A stretch of 64,000 bases of DNA from Polaromonas vacuolata (GTDB lineage: Bacteria > Pseudomonadota > Gammaproteobacteria > Burkholderiales > Burkholderiaceae_C): assembly GCF_012584515.1 (NCBI RefSeq), contig NZ_CP051461.1:2289501-2353500 (forward strand), written 5' to 3'. The translations under genes were made by a program, and so were the position numbers. The notes under the pieces are model-generated. The model was not told the origin of the DNA and did not search any database. It saw nothing but the letters and a program-made list of their open reading frames with translations. This document shows positions 1 through 10,273 of this stretch, piece after piece. The stretch's first letter is position 1. Each line of letters begins with the position of its first letter.

Positions 1-19
1 TTGCTTGGCGCAAGCAGGC

Positions 20-3000
20 TTAAGCAATCTCTAACAACGCCCCATTACCCGCAATAAAGGCCGCTTTAATCACCGTACCTGGATAAATTTCTTGCAGTGC
101 AAGGCGATAAGTTTGAAGTTGCGCCAACTTAACAGGATCATTTTGCGGCTGATGCGCCGACTTATAGTCCAGCACCCACCACTGGCCTTCAAAACCTAAA
201 TCTTGGCGCTGCACCAAGCGGTCAAGTCGCAAGGTTTGACCTGCATGCAGCAATTCGACTTCATTGCCCTGCCACTTCAGACGTGTGTTATCCCAAGCCC
301 AAGCCGCTTCCCGGCTGCGTATGCAAAGCGCCATGGCACTGGCTTTGAGCGCGAGTTCGGCGGACAGTGAAAACTCCCGCGTGACTGCGCTCAGTGCTTT
401 GAGTGCTGCTGGCGACTGGTCTAGCACTGCATCCCATTCAAGTAAACGGTGCATGGCCTTGCCCATGCGCGCGCTGTCGCTGTCGGGCTCTGTCTGTGTG
501 TTGGCGCTTAAATCTAATACTGCCCAATCTGGCAGCGCTGGCAAATCAGCCAGCAACAGCGTTTCTTCAAAAGCGGCCACATCTTTAGGGCTGGGGTTTG
601 CCAATGGCGGCGCTGCCATCGGTTCGGCAATATTGATTAAGCGCTGCCACCAGCTGTGGGTGGTGGTTTGATGCGGCTCGGTTGAGGAAATCGCCAGCGT
701 CAAGCGGGCTCGAGTCAGGGCCACGTAAAGCGCGTTGAGTTCCTCACGCTTGCGCGCAGCCTGCTCTTCTTCCAAGGCCGGCAAGGCGCAAGCCGGTGGA
801 CGCGACTCACTGACCAAAAATACGAATTTACGCGGCGCGCTGTCCTCGCCCGGCCAGTCGACCAGCACACTCATGCTCTCGGCATTGCGCTCGACAGTAT
901 CGGTGTCCAGCAGCATGACGGCGCTGGCTTCCAAACCCTTGGCTCCATGTATGGTGAGCAGCCGCACAGCCAGCGGATTGACCGAGGCCGGCGCTTGCAC
1001 ACCGCCGGCTTTAAGAGCCCGCACCAAGGCGTAAGGCGTGACATAGCGACCGCCATTAATTTGCAGTGCCATACCCAGTAATGCGCGCAAATTAGCCAAT
1101 ACTGAAGCGCGCTCGGCTTGGGGCGCCGCAGCAGCAAAGCGCGCCAACACATCGCCGTGGTGAAAAATTGCCTGCAGCGCATCATGCGGCGCTAAGTTTT
1201 GCACCCAACCCTGATAAAGCTGCAAAGTAGCGCCTAGGCCGTCAAAGGACTGCCCTTCAAACGCAGTGTTTTGCAGTAGCGAAAACCAAGACGCCTTGGT
1301 TTCTGCGCGCGCCAGCGCAATTTGAACCAGTGCGGAATCATCCAGCGAAAACAGCGGTGAGCGCAGCGCACGCGCGAGTGATAAATCGTGGCGCGGCGAG
1401 ACCAGCACATCGATAAGCGCGATGATGTCTTGTACTTCGCAGCACTCGCCAAGCTCGGTTTTCTCACCCACTTGGGCGGCGATATGCAGGGCGCGTAACT
1501 CGTCTCTGAGTGGCAGTAATCCTGCGCGTTTGCGCGACAACACCATGATCTCAGAGGCTGGCAAACCAGCATTAACTTGGCTAGCAATCCAAGCCGCGGC
1601 TTGGCGTGCTTCTAATGTTCTGAGCGTTTCTTCTGGCGTTTCACGCTGCACGGTCAAGCTATCGCGCCAGCCATCTGGGCCCTCATGTTCATCGACTTGT
1701 TGCGCGCTGCTGCGAGCAATTTGCGGCAGTCGAACAACGCTGCCGGTTTGATTCGATGCGCTGGTGTGATCACGAAAACCGGTAAAACCATCTTCCCTAA
1801 CGGCTTGCTGCATAACCTCATTCACACTTTCAATCACTGCTTGGCTGTTGCGCCGGGTGTGATCGCACTCCAACAATTCTCCGCCCAACGCCTGACGCAT
1901 GAATTTTTTTGCCGCAATAAAAACCTGCGGCTCAGCGCGGCGAAAACGGTAAATACTTTGCTTGGGATCGCCAACAATAAAAACACTGGGCGCATTACCA
2001 GCGCCGGCATAAGCACTTAACCAGCTTGACAAAGCCTGCCACTGCAGCGGGTTGGTGTCTTGAAATTCATCTATTAACAAATGCTTGATGCGCGCATCTA
2101 AGCGCTCTTCTACCCAACCCGACAGCACGGCATCGCCCAGCATGGTTTGCGCGGCACGCTCTACGTCATTCATATCGACCCAGCCGCGGTCGCGCTTGAG
2201 TTCGGCAAATTCAGACAACAGCAATCGCGACAAACGCGTCATGCGTTGTTGATAATCCCAGGCTTGAAACTGTTGCCGTGCTGCCAGCATGCGCAGCGCC
2301 AATTCTTGGGCTTGGCGAATTTGTTCTATGCCGATTATGTTTTCGCCGAACTTACGCGGCGTGGATTTATCCGTGAGCAATGCCGACAATACGCCGGTCA
2401 TATCGCCAACACTTATCGCCCGCTCGAGATCCACGCCTTTGGCAGAGAAAGTTTTAGCTGAGGCCCGGCCCAAAGCCTTGGCTGCGTCCAACATCAGCTG
2501 ACGACTTGCAGCATCCTGAGCGAGTAAATCGTCGGGATGATTCAAGCCATCAAACTCTGGGAACTGCTCGCCAACTGTGAGTACCGATTGTTCGAGAATG
2601 CCCGATGCGTCAGCCAACAAAAACTCTGTCCGCTTGTCAAGTGCGCCCTGCAAGGCCTTGTCGGCTTGATGGCGACCGTGGCTAGTAACGACAGATTCAA
2701 AGTCAGACTTGGCTTTAGCGTCGAGCAACAAAGCCGCATAAAAACGTCGCCAAAGCAAAGCCCTCGCCGGCGCATCGTCTTCTAACAATTCGTAGTTCAA
2801 AGGAAAGCCAAGCTGCTGCAGCGCAGCTAGCGGCGCGCTACGCAGCAGTGCGGCGAACCAGCTGTGAAAAGTACGAATCTGCACAGCGCGACCGCCCACC
2901 AAAACACGCTCGTAAAGTTTAGATAATTGGTCGCGCATAGCGTTTGGAGCGGTCTCGTTTTCTTGCGATAAGACGCCGCGCACTATGAGTTCTTGACGCA

Positions 3001-3403
3001 ATTTTTCATCGTTGGAATGGGCAAACTCTAGCAACCAGTCATCTAGGCGTTTACGCATTTCACCGGCCGCTTTTTTTGTAAAAGTAATCGCTAAAATTTC
3101 ATGTGGCTCAATCTGCACCGGGCCTTGCAAAAGATTGGGTGTTTGGCCTGAGGTCGGCACAACTGGCGCGGATTGACCTTCGAGTAAGGCGCGCAAAATA
3201 CGCGATACCAACATCCAAGTTTTGCCAGCACCCGCACAGGCTTCGACCGCTACGCTGCGGCGTGGATCGCAGGCGATGGCGTAGAAGGCTTGGGCGCTGA
3301 CAGGCTTTTCGTTATGAAAATAAGCGGCTTGAGTCATAGGTATGGCGGAAATATTAATCGGCGTTGCGGCGTCAGAAAAAGTCGATAAGTCAGCTCGCTT
3401 CAT
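20..3403 (-). CDS. addA: AddA/RecB-like UvrD-family helicase-nuclease
   Basis: Predicted ATP-dependent DNA helicase/exonuclease that processes double-strand breaks with the adjacent AddB-like protein. About 1,127 residues. Visible superfamily-1 motifs: Walker A (ACAGAGKT, near residue 58), motif II LLIDEFQDTNPLQW, motif III GDPKQSIYRFR, motif V TIHGAKGLE and motif VI YVALTRAR. A C-terminal PD-(D/E)XK nuclease is marked by LDYKSA close to the end, as in AddA and RecB. A TTG two codons upstream (3409) is possible, but ATG at 3403 is preferred because it gives a 4-nt ATGA overlap with the upstream addB-like stop. Partnering and overlap support translational coupling. AddA is the best name for the pair layout; exact subfamily (AddA versus proteobacterial 'UvrD/PD-DEXK') is less certain. 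Confidence 0.85.
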   Translation of the reverse strand: MKRADLSTFSDAATPINISAIPMTQAAYFHNEKPVSAQAFYAIACDPRRSVAVEACAGAGKTWMLVSRILRALLEGQSAPVVPTSGQTPNLLQGPVQIEPHEILAITFTKKAAGEMRKRLDDWLLEFAHSNDEKLRQELIVRGVLSQENETAPNAMRDQLSKLYERVLVGGRAVQIRTFHSWFAALLRSAPLAALQQLGFPLNYELLEDDAPARALLWRRFYAALLLDAKAKSDFESVVTSHGRHQADKALQGALDKRTEFLLADASGILEQSVLTVGEQFPEFDGLNHPDDLLAQDAASRQLMLDAAKALGRASAKTFSAKGVDLERAISVGDMTGVLSALLTDKSTPRKFGENIIGIEQIRQAQELALRMLAARQQFQAWDYQQRMTRLSRLLLSEFAELKRDRGWVDMNDVERAAQTMLGDAVLSGWVEERLDARIKHLLIDEFQDTNPLQWQALSSWLSAYAGAGNAPSVFIVGDPKQSIYRFRRAEPQVFIAAKKFMRQALGGELLECDHTRRNSQAVIESVNEVMQQAVREDGFTGFRDHTSASNQTGSVVRLPQIARSSAQQVDEHEGPDGWRDSLTVQRETPEETLRTLEARQAAAWIASQVNAGLPASEIMVLSRKRAGLLPLRDELRALHIAAQVGEKTELGECCEVQDIIALIDVLVSPRHDLSLARALRSPLFSLDDSALVQIALARAETKASWFSLLQNTAFEGQSFDGLGATLQLYQGWVQNLAPHDALQAIFHHGDVLARFAAAAPQAERASVLANLRALLGMALQINGGRYVTPYALVRALKAGGVQAPASVNPLAVRLLTIHGAKGLEASAVMLLDTDTVERNAESMSVLVDWPGEDSAPRKFVFLVSESRPPACALPALEEEQAARKREELNALYVALTRARLTLAISSTEPHQTTTHSWWQRLINIAEPMAAPPLANPSPKDVAAFEETLLLADLPALPDWAVLDLSANTQTEPDSDSARMGKAMHRLLEWDAVLDQSPAALKALSAVTREFSLSAELALKASAMALCIRSREAAWAWDNTRLKWQGNEVELLHAGQTLRLDRLVQRQDLGFEGQWWVLDYKSAHQPQNDPVKLAQLQTYRLALQEIYPGTVIKAAFIAGNGALLEIA

Positions 3404-5961
3404 TGCCAAAAATCCTTACGGCATAAGCCTCTGGCGTTGCAGTAGGCGCAGGCTTTTCCCTCGCCTAGCGCAGGCAGAACTGCGCCATTTTGGATGCGCT
3501 GTATATCACTCAACAAACTCTCAATCATCTCATCGCGCAACTCGACTATGCCCGGCTGCGGGTAGCTGCGACTGGCTTCTTTCTCACCCAAATTAACATA
3601 GGCTGCGGCCAAGGTATCTTGTTCTAGCAGGGCGGCATAAAAAGGCAGTTGGGTGTCTTCTCGACAGTCTTTTATACGCTGCGCGGTAGTGCTGCGCGGC
3701 TCGGTTTTATAGTCCATCAAAAGCCGTGAGCCGTCTGGCATGCGGTCTATGCGGTCAATTTTTCCAAACAAAGTAACCGCTCCGTAAGCCACGTCGCGCC
3801 AGACTTCGCCCTCGTCAAATACTGCGCCGCTGGCCTCGTGTTCAGCCAGCCATTCAAGATAACCTTGACGCACACGCGGCCAGCTGGCGGCGAAAGGCAA
3901 GAATTCGCTTTGGCTGAGTCTTAACTCTCGCATGGCTTTATCGGCGGCTTGGTCAATCATATGTATACGTAGCGTTAAATCTTGGGTTGGTGCAAGCTGA
4001 AGGTCGATGTGAAAAAAGTTCAGCAGCGTATGCAGCCAATTGCCAAAATCGCGTTTACCCAACTCGCCCTCTAATTCATCCGAGGCCTGAAGTCCCAGTT
4101 GGCGCAAGGCAAAAAAGCGGTAAGGGCAACGGCGCAAATCTTCGTAGGCGCTGGCCGAGAGACGGCTCACGGGCAGGTCTTGACCGCGCGGCAGTGGCCT
4201 CAAGGTTGGCTGAGCGGGTAAGCGGCGCTCACTGCGCGGGTCTGGCGCGAAGGCCGGGGAACGCAGCAGCAAGAGCTGCACCAATGCGCTAGGTGTCAAA
4301 CTCTCACCGGCTTCGCTGGTGCGCCAAAGCAAATCGATGTGCGGCATGCACAGTGCATATTGCCAAGCGCTGCGCTGCGCTGTCGCCAATTCGTCGCGGG
4401 ACGGCAGGCCTAGCAGCAAACGCTGCGCCGGCGTCCAGCCGCCGGGTGGCTCGGGGGAGGCTTGAAGGCGAATCTCATCGCAACCAGGCATGACCACGGC
4501 CTGCATGGGCCGACCTAACAATTGGCTTAACGGCAATATCGTGACTTGAGATTGCGCGGGGTGGCCGGGTGTGTAGCTACCAGCTTCTAAGGCTTGATTG
4601 ACCCAGCTGGTAAATTCAGCCAGCGATAAACGCGGCGAGTCTTCTACCAGCGCATCGTCGCCTTCAAACAAACGAATCGACTCCATCACGGCAGCGCCTG
4701 CTACATCGACCAGCATAGGCATCCACTGACCACTAGTTTGGAGAGCGCCGCGCAAGCTGCGCAGCCAGGCCGGTAGCGGCCGTGGCGCTTGCAAGCTTTT
4801 ACGCAAGGGCTCTAGTTGCGCTAGCAATGGTGCGAGTTCCTCTTGCTGAAGTGGCAATTCTCGCCATAAGCGCAGACCGGCTTTGCGCAGCCAGACTTCA
4901 GCCGGCTCCAGCACATCAGCAGAAAAAGCTGGTGCGTTTTTAAGCCATTCCAGCACCGCATCGCTGGAGGCGTCCCAAGGCGCAGCACGCAGCAAATTCA
5001 TCACGCCAGCGGCCGAGCGAGTGGTCGAGAGTTTCCAGCCGGTTTCATCGCGCAGCACAACACCGCGCTCGGCCAGCATGGCGCGAATGCGGCGCGTGAG
5101 CACCCGGTCTTGGGCAATCAGTGCGACCGGATTGCGGCCCTCTGCCAAGTGCGCAATCACACAGGCCGCGGCGCGCTGGGCTTCGTCTTCCATATCTCCA
5201 GCCGCATGCAGACCTAATTGACCGGCATGTTCAGGCGCGCCGAGTTTAATGCTTTGCGCGCGCTCACCAAAATGCAGTTTGAGTGACTCCGACAAAGCCT
5301 CGGTTTGAAAGCCTTCGAGTAGCACCAGCAAGTCGACTTCGGCCTCAAATAAGCAATCCGTCGCATACGCTGATGAGGCGGCCCAAACCAGCGCAATGCT
5401 GGCAACGGCCAGCTCCAGCGCCAATACCGAAGAAGCCATGCTTTGACCTAGCTGCTCAGATAACTGCTGACCCCAGCGCATGCGTTGATCAGGATGTTGG
5501 GCGGCGGCTACGCGCGACAAAGACCATGCCGCCTCGGCAAGACGGCCGGCCAAATGTTGATAAGCACCCAGCCCGGCTTGTTGGAGTAGTCCAGCCGCCG
5601 TCGGCAAGTCGAGTGCTGCGTCTTGTGCGATGTCGCCAGCAGCAGGCACAAAGCCACTTTGATCTGCCGACAAGGACGCGGCCCAGTTCATAGAAGTCTC
5701 AAAACGCGGCACAAAAGCCGATGCAGCACCGGCACGCAAGGCATGCACAGACCAAGCTTGGCGCGCTTGCAACATGAGCTGCGCATACGGCAGCAGAACC
5801 ACGGTGCGGCTGGGATGAACCCCGCTGGCGTCAATTATTAAGGACAGGGAGCGCATCGCTTCGGCCCAGCAATCCTCAACAGGATGGGTTGCACTGAGTT
5901 CGGGGGCTGTGAGTGTGGGTGACAAAAATGGGCTTTCAGAGTTGCTAACTATCACGCTCAT
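3400..5961 (-). CDS. addB: AddB-like PD-(D/E)XK nuclease subunit
   Basis: Second subunit of the AddAB-type recombination nuclease, 853 residues. I see no Walker A motif at the N-terminus, so the helicase-like half looks inactive for ATP hydrolysis. The C-terminal nuclease motif is MDYKTEPRS. Four cysteines (one in RRCPYRFF before the nuclease core; C838, C841 and C847 in CAYCNARGLC at the end) match the AddB layout in which an iron-sulfur cluster staples the nuclease domain. Starts with ATG and its TGA overlaps the addA-like ATG by 4 nt. Divergent from trxA with a 98-bp gap. Sequence divergence in this family is high, so the assignment rests on motif order, pairing and the cysteine layout. 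Confidence 0.8.
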   Translation of the reverse strand: MSVIVSNSESPFLSPTLTAPELSATHPVEDCWAEAMRSLSLIIDASGVHPSRTVVLLPYAQLMLQARQAWSVHALRAGAASAFVPRFETSMNWAASLSADQSGFVPAAGDIAQDAALDLPTAAGLLQQAGLGAYQHLAGRLAEAAWSLSRVAAAQHPDQRMRWGQQLSEQLGQSMASSVLALELAVASIALVWAASSAYATDCLFEAEVDLLVLLEGFQTEALSESLKLHFGERAQSIKLGAPEHAGQLGLHAAGDMEDEAQRAAACVIAHLAEGRNPVALIAQDRVLTRRIRAMLAERGVVLRDETGWKLSTTRSAAGVMNLLRAAPWDASSDAVLEWLKNAPAFSADVLEPAEVWLRKAGLRLWRELPLQQEELAPLLAQLEPLRKSLQAPRPLPAWLRSLRGALQTSGQWMPMLVDVAGAAVMESIRLFEGDDALVEDSPRLSLAEFTSWVNQALEAGSYTPGHPAQSQVTILPLSQLLGRPMQAVVMPGCDEIRLQASPEPPGGWTPAQRLLLGLPSRDELATAQRSAWQYALCMPHIDLLWRTSEAGESLTPSALVQLLLLRSPAFAPDPRSERRLPAQPTLRPLPRGQDLPVSRLSASAYEDLRRCPYRFFALRQLGLQASDELEGELGKRDFGNWLHTLLNFFHIDLQLAPTQDLTLRIHMIDQAADKAMRELRLSQSEFLPFAASWPRVRQGYLEWLAEHEASGAVFDEGEVWRDVAYGAVTLFGKIDRIDRMPDGSRLLMDYKTEPRSTTAQRIKDCREDTQLPFYAALLEQDTLAAAYVNLGEKEASRSYPQPGIVELRDEMIESLLSDIQRIQNGAVLPALGEGKACAYCNARGLCRKDFWQ

Positions 5962-6059
5962 AGCCGAGCAATACTGGCATTACCCGACGTTGGCACTTGG
6001 TTTCTGACACAATGATCTCAGCTAAAGTCTTATCTGAAACAAGTTATTAAGGAGCCAAA

Positions 6060-6392
6060 ATGGCCAGCGAACTGATTAAACATACCACCGATGCCACGTT
6101 TGAAACCGACGTACTGAAATCAACTCAACCAGTTTTGGTGGATTACTGGGCTGAGTGGTGCGGTCCGTGCAAAATGATTGCACCTATTCTTGATGAAGTC
6201 GCTACCGGCTACGAAGGCCGCCTGCAAATTGCAAAAATGAATGTCGACGAGAACCGCGACATTCCTGCAAAGTTTGGTATTCGCGGCATTCCGACCTTGA
6301 TGATTTTCAAGGACGGTCAACTCGCTGCCACCAAAGTAGGCGCTATGAGCAAGTCGCAATTGACCGCATTTATCGACCAACAATTGGTCTAA
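6060..6392 (+). CDS. trxA: Thioredoxin 1
   Basis: Cytoplasmic disulfide reductase of 110 residues, the usual length for thioredoxin. The redox motif WCGPC sits at residues 33–37 (Cys34 and Cys37), and the conserved cis-proline lies in [10 protein letters not shown]. An AAGGAG ribosome binding site 6–7 nt upstream fixes the ATG. It reduces ribonucleotide reductase, PAPS reductase and other targets using thioredoxin reductase, which is not encoded here. It lies directly upstream of rho, an arrangement common in proteobacteria, separated by a 310-bp leader. No anomaly seen. Confidence 0.97.
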   Translation: MASELIKHTTDATFETDVLKSTQPVLVDYWAEWCGPCKMIAPILDEVATGYEGRLQIAKMNVDENRDIPAKFGIRGIPTLMIFKDGQLAATKVGAMSKSQLTAFIDQQLV

Positions 6393-6410
6393 ATTGGTTT
6401 AGTTTCCCCG

Positions 6411-6441
6411 AACTGTGGAGGCCAACACAGCCTCTGCAGTT
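6411..6441 (+). terminator. Hairpin after trxA without U-tract
   Basis: Eighteen bases after the trxA stop an inverted repeat can form a hairpin: AACTG-TG-GAGGC, loop CAACACA, then GCCTC-TG-CAGTT. The stem has ten paired bases interrupted by a symmetric TG/TG internal loop. No run of T follows, so it is not a standard intrinsic terminator; it could protect the trxA mRNA 3' end or mark a Rho-dependent stop. Confidence 0.35.
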
Positions 6442-6702
6442 GAGTGGTAAAAAGCGAAATACTCTCGCCGGTGAACTGAAAAAATATCAATTACTTCAGG
6501 CCCTCTTAGAGTTGCAAGCTAAAGAATTTTTGACAACGTTTTTTCCTGTCATAATTAATTCACTCGCTGACTGGACATATTCCCAATCAGTTCGAGTTTC
6601 CGGCAAGTGATTCAAATCAATCACCTACGGCAAATCCCCAAAATTCCCCGTATCTTTTAAAAAAATGATCTCCGCAAGGAGCATCCCTACGCAGGTAATT
6701 CC
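6442..6702 (+). promoter_or_regulatory. rho leader region
   Basis: A gene-free stretch of about 260 bases precedes rho. A perfect -35 hexamer TTGACA lies at 6530–6535; the best -10 candidate CATAAT (6550–6555) is only 14 nt away, closer than optimal, so the promoter call is tentative. A long untranslated leader is known for autoregulated rho genes in other bacteria, where Rho terminates its own message. An AAGGAG-like site (GCAAGGAGC, 6675–6683) is about 20 nt before the ATG, rather distant to be the only ribosome binding site. Confidence 0.4.
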
Positions 6703-7965
6703 ATGCATTTAAACGAGCTCAAGGCACTGCATGTGTCTGAAGTCCTCAAGCAAGCTGAAGCCCTTGAGATTGAAAATGTCGGTCGCATGCGCAAGCAAGA
6801 GCTGATGTTCGCCATCATTAAAAAGCGCTCTAAAACCGGTGAAACCATAGTCGCTGACGGCGTGCTTGAAGTGTTGCCAGACGGTTTTGGCTTTTTACGT
6901 GCACCAGACTCCAGCTATACCGCTAGCACTGACGACATCTACATCAGCCCTAGTCAAATTCGCCGCTTCAACCTACACACTGGCGACCAGATCGAAGGCG
7001 AAGTTCGTACACCCAAAGACGGCGAGCGCTACTTTGCTTTGAACAAACTCGACAAGGTCAATGACGGCCTGCCAGAGGACAATAAGCACAAGGTGATGTT
7101 TGAGAACTTGACGCCGCTGTTTCCTCGCGAGCAGTTCAAGTTAGAGCGCGACATCAAGGGCGAAGAAAACCTGACCAGCCGCATCATTGACATCATTGCG
7201 CCGATTGGCAAAGGCCAACGCGCCTTGCTGGTAGCACCGCCAAAATCTGGCAAAACCGTGATGATGCAAAACATCGCCCATGCTATTACGGCCAATTACC
7301 CAGAAGTGGTGATGATGGTGTTGTTAGTTGATGAGCGCCCCGAAGAAGTGACCGAGATGCAGCGCAGCGTGCGCGGCGAAGTCATCTCATCGACGTTTGA
7401 CGAGCCAGCTGCACGCCACGTTCACGTGGCTGAAATGGTGATTGAGCGCGCTAAGCGCTTGGTAGAACTCGGCAAAGATGTAGTGATTTTGCTGGACTCC
7501 ATTACCCGTTTGGCACGCGCCTACAACAACGTGCTGCCATCGTCAGGCAAAGTGCTGACCGGTGGTGTGGACGCCAATGCATTGCAACGCCCTAAGCGCT
7601 TTTTCGGCGCGGCGCGCAAGATTGAAGAAGGCGGCAGCTTGACCATTATTGGCACGGCTTTGGTCGATACCGGCAGCCGAATGGACGAAGTGATCTTTGA
7701 AGAATTCAAAGGCACGGGCAACTGCGAGATTCATCTCGATCGCCGTCTCTACGAAAAGCGCGTGTTTCCAGCGATTCATCTGAACCGCTCAGGCACGCGT
7801 AAAGAAGAGTTGCTGTTGGCACCAGAGATTTTGCAGAAGTCACGGATTTTGCGCCAGTTCATGTACAACATGGACGAGATCGAATCCATGGAATTAATGC
7901 TCAAGAACATGAAGGCCACGAAAAACAATCACGAGTTCTTTGACATGATGCGCCGCGGCGGTTAA
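6703..7965 (+). CDS. rho: Transcription termination factor Rho
   Basis: Hexameric RNA-dependent ATPase that ends transcription and releases RNA polymerase; 420 residues, full family length. The N-terminal helical Rho-N segment is followed by a cold-shock-like RNA-binding domain (about 50–115, with the RNP-like GFGFLR). The ATPase domain has Walker A APPKSGKT at 178–185 and Walker [17 protein letters not shown]; the Q-loop and R-loop regions (for example [11 protein letters not shown]) are intact. Starts with ATG at MHLNELKAL, the typical beta-proteobacterial beginning. Its own leader and downstream rpmE2 suggest monocistronic or short operon expression. Confidence 0.98.
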   Translation: MHLNELKALHVSEVLKQAEALEIENVGRMRKQELMFAIIKKRSKTGETIVADGVLEVLPDGFGFLRAPDSSYTASTDDIYISPSQIRRFNLHTGDQIEGEVRTPKDGERYFALNKLDKVNDGLPEDNKHKVMFENLTPLFPREQFKLERDIKGEENLTSRIIDIIAPIGKGQRALLVAPPKSGKTVMMQNIAHAITANYPEVVMMVLLVDERPEEVTEMQRSVRGEVISSTFDEPAARHVHVAEMVIERAKRLVELGKDVVILLDSITRLARAYNNVLPSSGKVLTGGVDANALQRPKRFFGAARKIEEGGSLTIIGTALVDTGSRMDEVIFEEFKGTGNCEIHLDRRLYEKRVFPAIHLNRSGTRKEELLLAPEILQKSRILRQFMYNMDEIESMELMLKNMKATKNNHEFFDMMRRGG

Positions 7966-8059
7966 TCAAGGCAAAATTCGAGCTACAATGCGAGACGCAT
8001 GGAAAGTGCTTGGAACGGGTTCAAGTGGCTACCAACACGAATTGATTTAAGGAAATACT

Positions 8060-8341
8060 ATGAAAACCGGCATTCACCCTAACTACCGCGAAGTTTGTTT
8101 CACGGACTTGTCCAACGGCTTTAAATTTGTCACACGTTCATGCGTCAACACCAAAGAAATGGTGAAGATGGAAGACGGTCGCGAATTGCCACTGTACAAG
8201 CTCGACACGTCTAGCGAGTCACATCCTTTCTACACGGGTACACAAAAATCTGTGGACAACATGGGTGGCCGCGTTGAGCGTTTCCGCAACCGTTTCGGCA
8301 AGACACCGGCAAAAGCAGCTACGCCAGAAGTCGCAGCCTAA
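8060..8341 (+). CDS. rpmE2: 50S ribosomal protein L31 type B
   Basis: Large-subunit ribosomal protein, 93 residues. It begins [18 protein letters not shown] and contains the type B features [10 protein letters not shown] and [10 protein letters not shown]. It lacks the paired CxxC zinc ligands of the type A form, so it is the zinc-independent version. The ATG follows a TAAGGAAAT ribosome binding site. It lies 94 bp after rho, as in many beta-proteobacteria, and is followed by a strong intrinsic terminator. A short alanine-rich C-terminal tail ([10 protein letters not shown]) is unremarkable. Confidence 0.95.
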   Translation: MKTGIHPNYREVCFTDLSNGFKFVTRSCVNTKEMVKMEDGRELPLYKLDTSSESHPFYTGTQKSVDNMGGRVERFRNRFGKTPAKAATPEVAA

Positions 8342-8381
8342 AACGGCCAGAGCTTGCGGTGAATTGATTTCACCCAAGCGC

Positions 8382-8415
8382 AAAAAAAGCAGCCTTTTAA
8401 AGGCTGCTTTTTTTT
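8382..8415 (+). terminator. Intrinsic terminator of rpmE2
   Basis: GCAGCCTT (8389–8396) pairs with AAGGCTGC (8400–8407) over a 3-nt loop, preceded by seven A and followed by eight T (8408–8415). The A/T flanks extend the stem, so it could function in both directions, but no minus-strand gene ends here. Confidence 0.92.
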
Positions 8416-8503
8416 GTCCTGAGTTAAAGTCACCGCAGCTTATAAGCCCCTATTACTGCATTAGACAAGCCCACCACGCGCCAAGCACAACCTACTGACG
8501 TTT

Positions 8504-10273
8504 TTGATCACTCCATCACCTGCCATCATCGCCCAATCAGCTGTGCGCCGCCTGCCTAGGCTGGTGCTGCTGCTATTTTGCTTGGCCTATGTGCTGCCAG
8601 GATTTTTTGGCCGTGCACCTTGGAAAAACGAGGACATCGCCGGCTTTGGCATGATGCGCGAGTTAGCCAATGGCGCTAGCGACTGGATGGCACCGCAAAT
8701 CATGGGTCAAGCCAGCAGCTTTGATGCACTAGCGCCCTACTGGCTGGGTGCATTAGCGATTAAGGCCTTGCCCTGGATGGATCAAGCGATGGCGGTGCGT
8801 CTGCCTTTCATCGCACTGCTAGCGCTAACCCTGCTGGCGAGTTGGTATGCGGTTTACTATCTGGCACGCAGCCCGCAAGCCCAGCCAGTAGCTTTTGCTT
8901 TTGGCGGCGAAGCCAATCCGGCTGACTATGCTCGCGCTATTGCCGACGCCGGTCTTTTAGCGTTAATTGCCTGTCTAGGCTTAGCTCAACTGTCACACGA
9001 AACAACGCCGGCATTAGCGCAACTAGGCTTTACTGCGCTGATTTTTTACGCCATGGCGTCTAGTCCCTATCGCAACGCCACTACCATTCTTGGCCCCGCG
9101 CTTGGCCTTTTAATTGGCCTTGCCGGCTTAACCTTAAGCGGTGCACCAACACTGGCACTGCTACTCGGCAGCGGCGGCGCAGTGGTGGAATGGATGCATC
9201 TTAAATGGGGCCACACAAGAAAAAGCTTTGATGAGTATGAGAGCCAAACCAGTAGCCGACAATCTTGGGCTTGGATCGTACTTATCGTTAGCCTAACCCT
9301 GTTGATCGCCATCTTGGCTCACACACTGAATTTGTGGCGCTGGCGCATAGAACTACCGGGTGAAAACGGCTTACCATTGACCGGCGAGTGGAAAAAAATG
9401 GGCCGACTGCTGCTCTGGTTTACTTGGCCGGCTTGGCCGCTGGCGCTGTGGACCCTGTGGCGCTGGCGGCGCCAATTGAGTAGCCGCCATGTCGCCTTAC
9501 CGCTGTGGTTTGTCGCCGTTTCCGTGGGCGCTACGCTGACCACGACTGCATCTGACCGCAGCTTGCTGCTCAGCCTGCCCGCACTGGCTGCGTTAGCCGC
9601 TTTTGCACTCCCGACCTTTAAGCGCAGCGCCGCGTCACTAATCGACTGGTTCACCCTGCTGTTTTTCACCGGCTGCGCCACCATCATCTGGGTAGTGTGG
9701 ATAGCCATGCAAACCGGTATTCCGCAGCAGCCGGCGGCCAATGTGGCGAAATTAGCGCCGGGTTTTGAGCCTAGCTTTTCACTCAAGTTATTTTTGCCCG
9801 CACTAATCGCAACGCTGGCTTGGACCTGGCTAGTGAAATGGCGAGCCAGTGCGCAGCGCGCGGCGATCTGGAAGTCTTTGGTTCTGCCAGCTGGCGGCGC
9901 TACTTTGTGCTGGCTGCTGTTAATGACACTCTGGTTGCCCTTGCTGGACTATGCGCGCAGCTACGCTCCACTCTCACGCAAAGTGGCAAGCCTAGTAGAG
10001 CAGCAATCCTGCGTAGAAATATACGGCCTACCCAGTGCAACCGCCGCCGCACTTCAATACCATGGCAAGCTAGAACTCAAGCAAGCCACCAACACAGCCG
10101 TCTGCCCTTATTTATTGGTCAATGCGGCCTCCCAAAACAGCTTGGGTAATACCGTCAATCTGCCAGATTGGGCTTTTCAAGCCACCGTCAGCAGGCCAGC
10201 GGACAGCAGCGACAAACTATTGCTATTTAAGCGCGTGAGCTTGCCAGCGCAGACTAGACCTCAACCCAAATGA
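8504..10273 (+). CDS. ArnT-like integral membrane glycosyltransferase
   Basis: Polytopic inner-membrane protein of about 589 residues with roughly ten or more hydrophobic segments. The N-terminal loop GRAPWKNEDIAGFGMMREL resembles the acidic first periplasmic loop of GT83 (ArnT/PMT-type) glycosyltransferases, which use polyprenyl-phosphate sugars to modify lipid A or other acceptors. The predicted start is TTG at 8504 with no convincing ribosome binding site, so the N-terminus is uncertain; the next in-frame ATG would remove the first membrane segment and is unlikely. The stop overlaps the ATG of the MATE gene (ATGA), so the two are coupled. Donor and acceptor cannot be told from sequence. 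Confidence 0.7.
   Translation: MITPSPAIIAQSAVRRLPRLVLLLFCLAYVLPGFFGRAPWKNEDIAGFGMMRELANGASDWMAPQIMGQASSFDALAPYWLGALAIKALPWMDQAMAVRLPFIALLALTLLASWYAVYYLARSPQAQPVAFAFGGEANPADYARAIADAGLLALIACLGLAQLSHETTPALAQLGFTALIFYAMASSPYRNATTILGPALGLLIGLAGLTLSGAPTLALLLGSGGAVVEWMHLKWGHTRKSFDEYESQTSSRQSWAWIVLIVSLTLLIAILAHTLNLWRWRIELPGENGLPLTGEWKKMGRLLLWFTWPAWPLALWTLWRWRRQLSSRHVALPLWFVAVSVGATLTTTASDRSLLLSLPALAALAAFALPTFKRSAASLIDWFTLLFFTGCATIIWVVWIAMQTGIPQQPAANVAKLAPGFEPSFSLKLFLPALIATLAWTWLVKWRASAQRAAIWKSLVLPAGGATLCWLLLMTLWLPLLDYARSYAPLSRKVASLVEQQSCVEIYGLPSATAAALQYHGKLELKQATNTAVCPYLLVNAASQNSLGNTVNLPDWAFQATVSRPADSSDKLLLFKRVSLPAQTRPQPK

Noticed and set aside
871..1185. Many long open frames in other phases of addA, addB, ftsH and senC
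   Set aside because: They lie inside genes with clear protein motifs in another frame and lack start signals; shadow frames.
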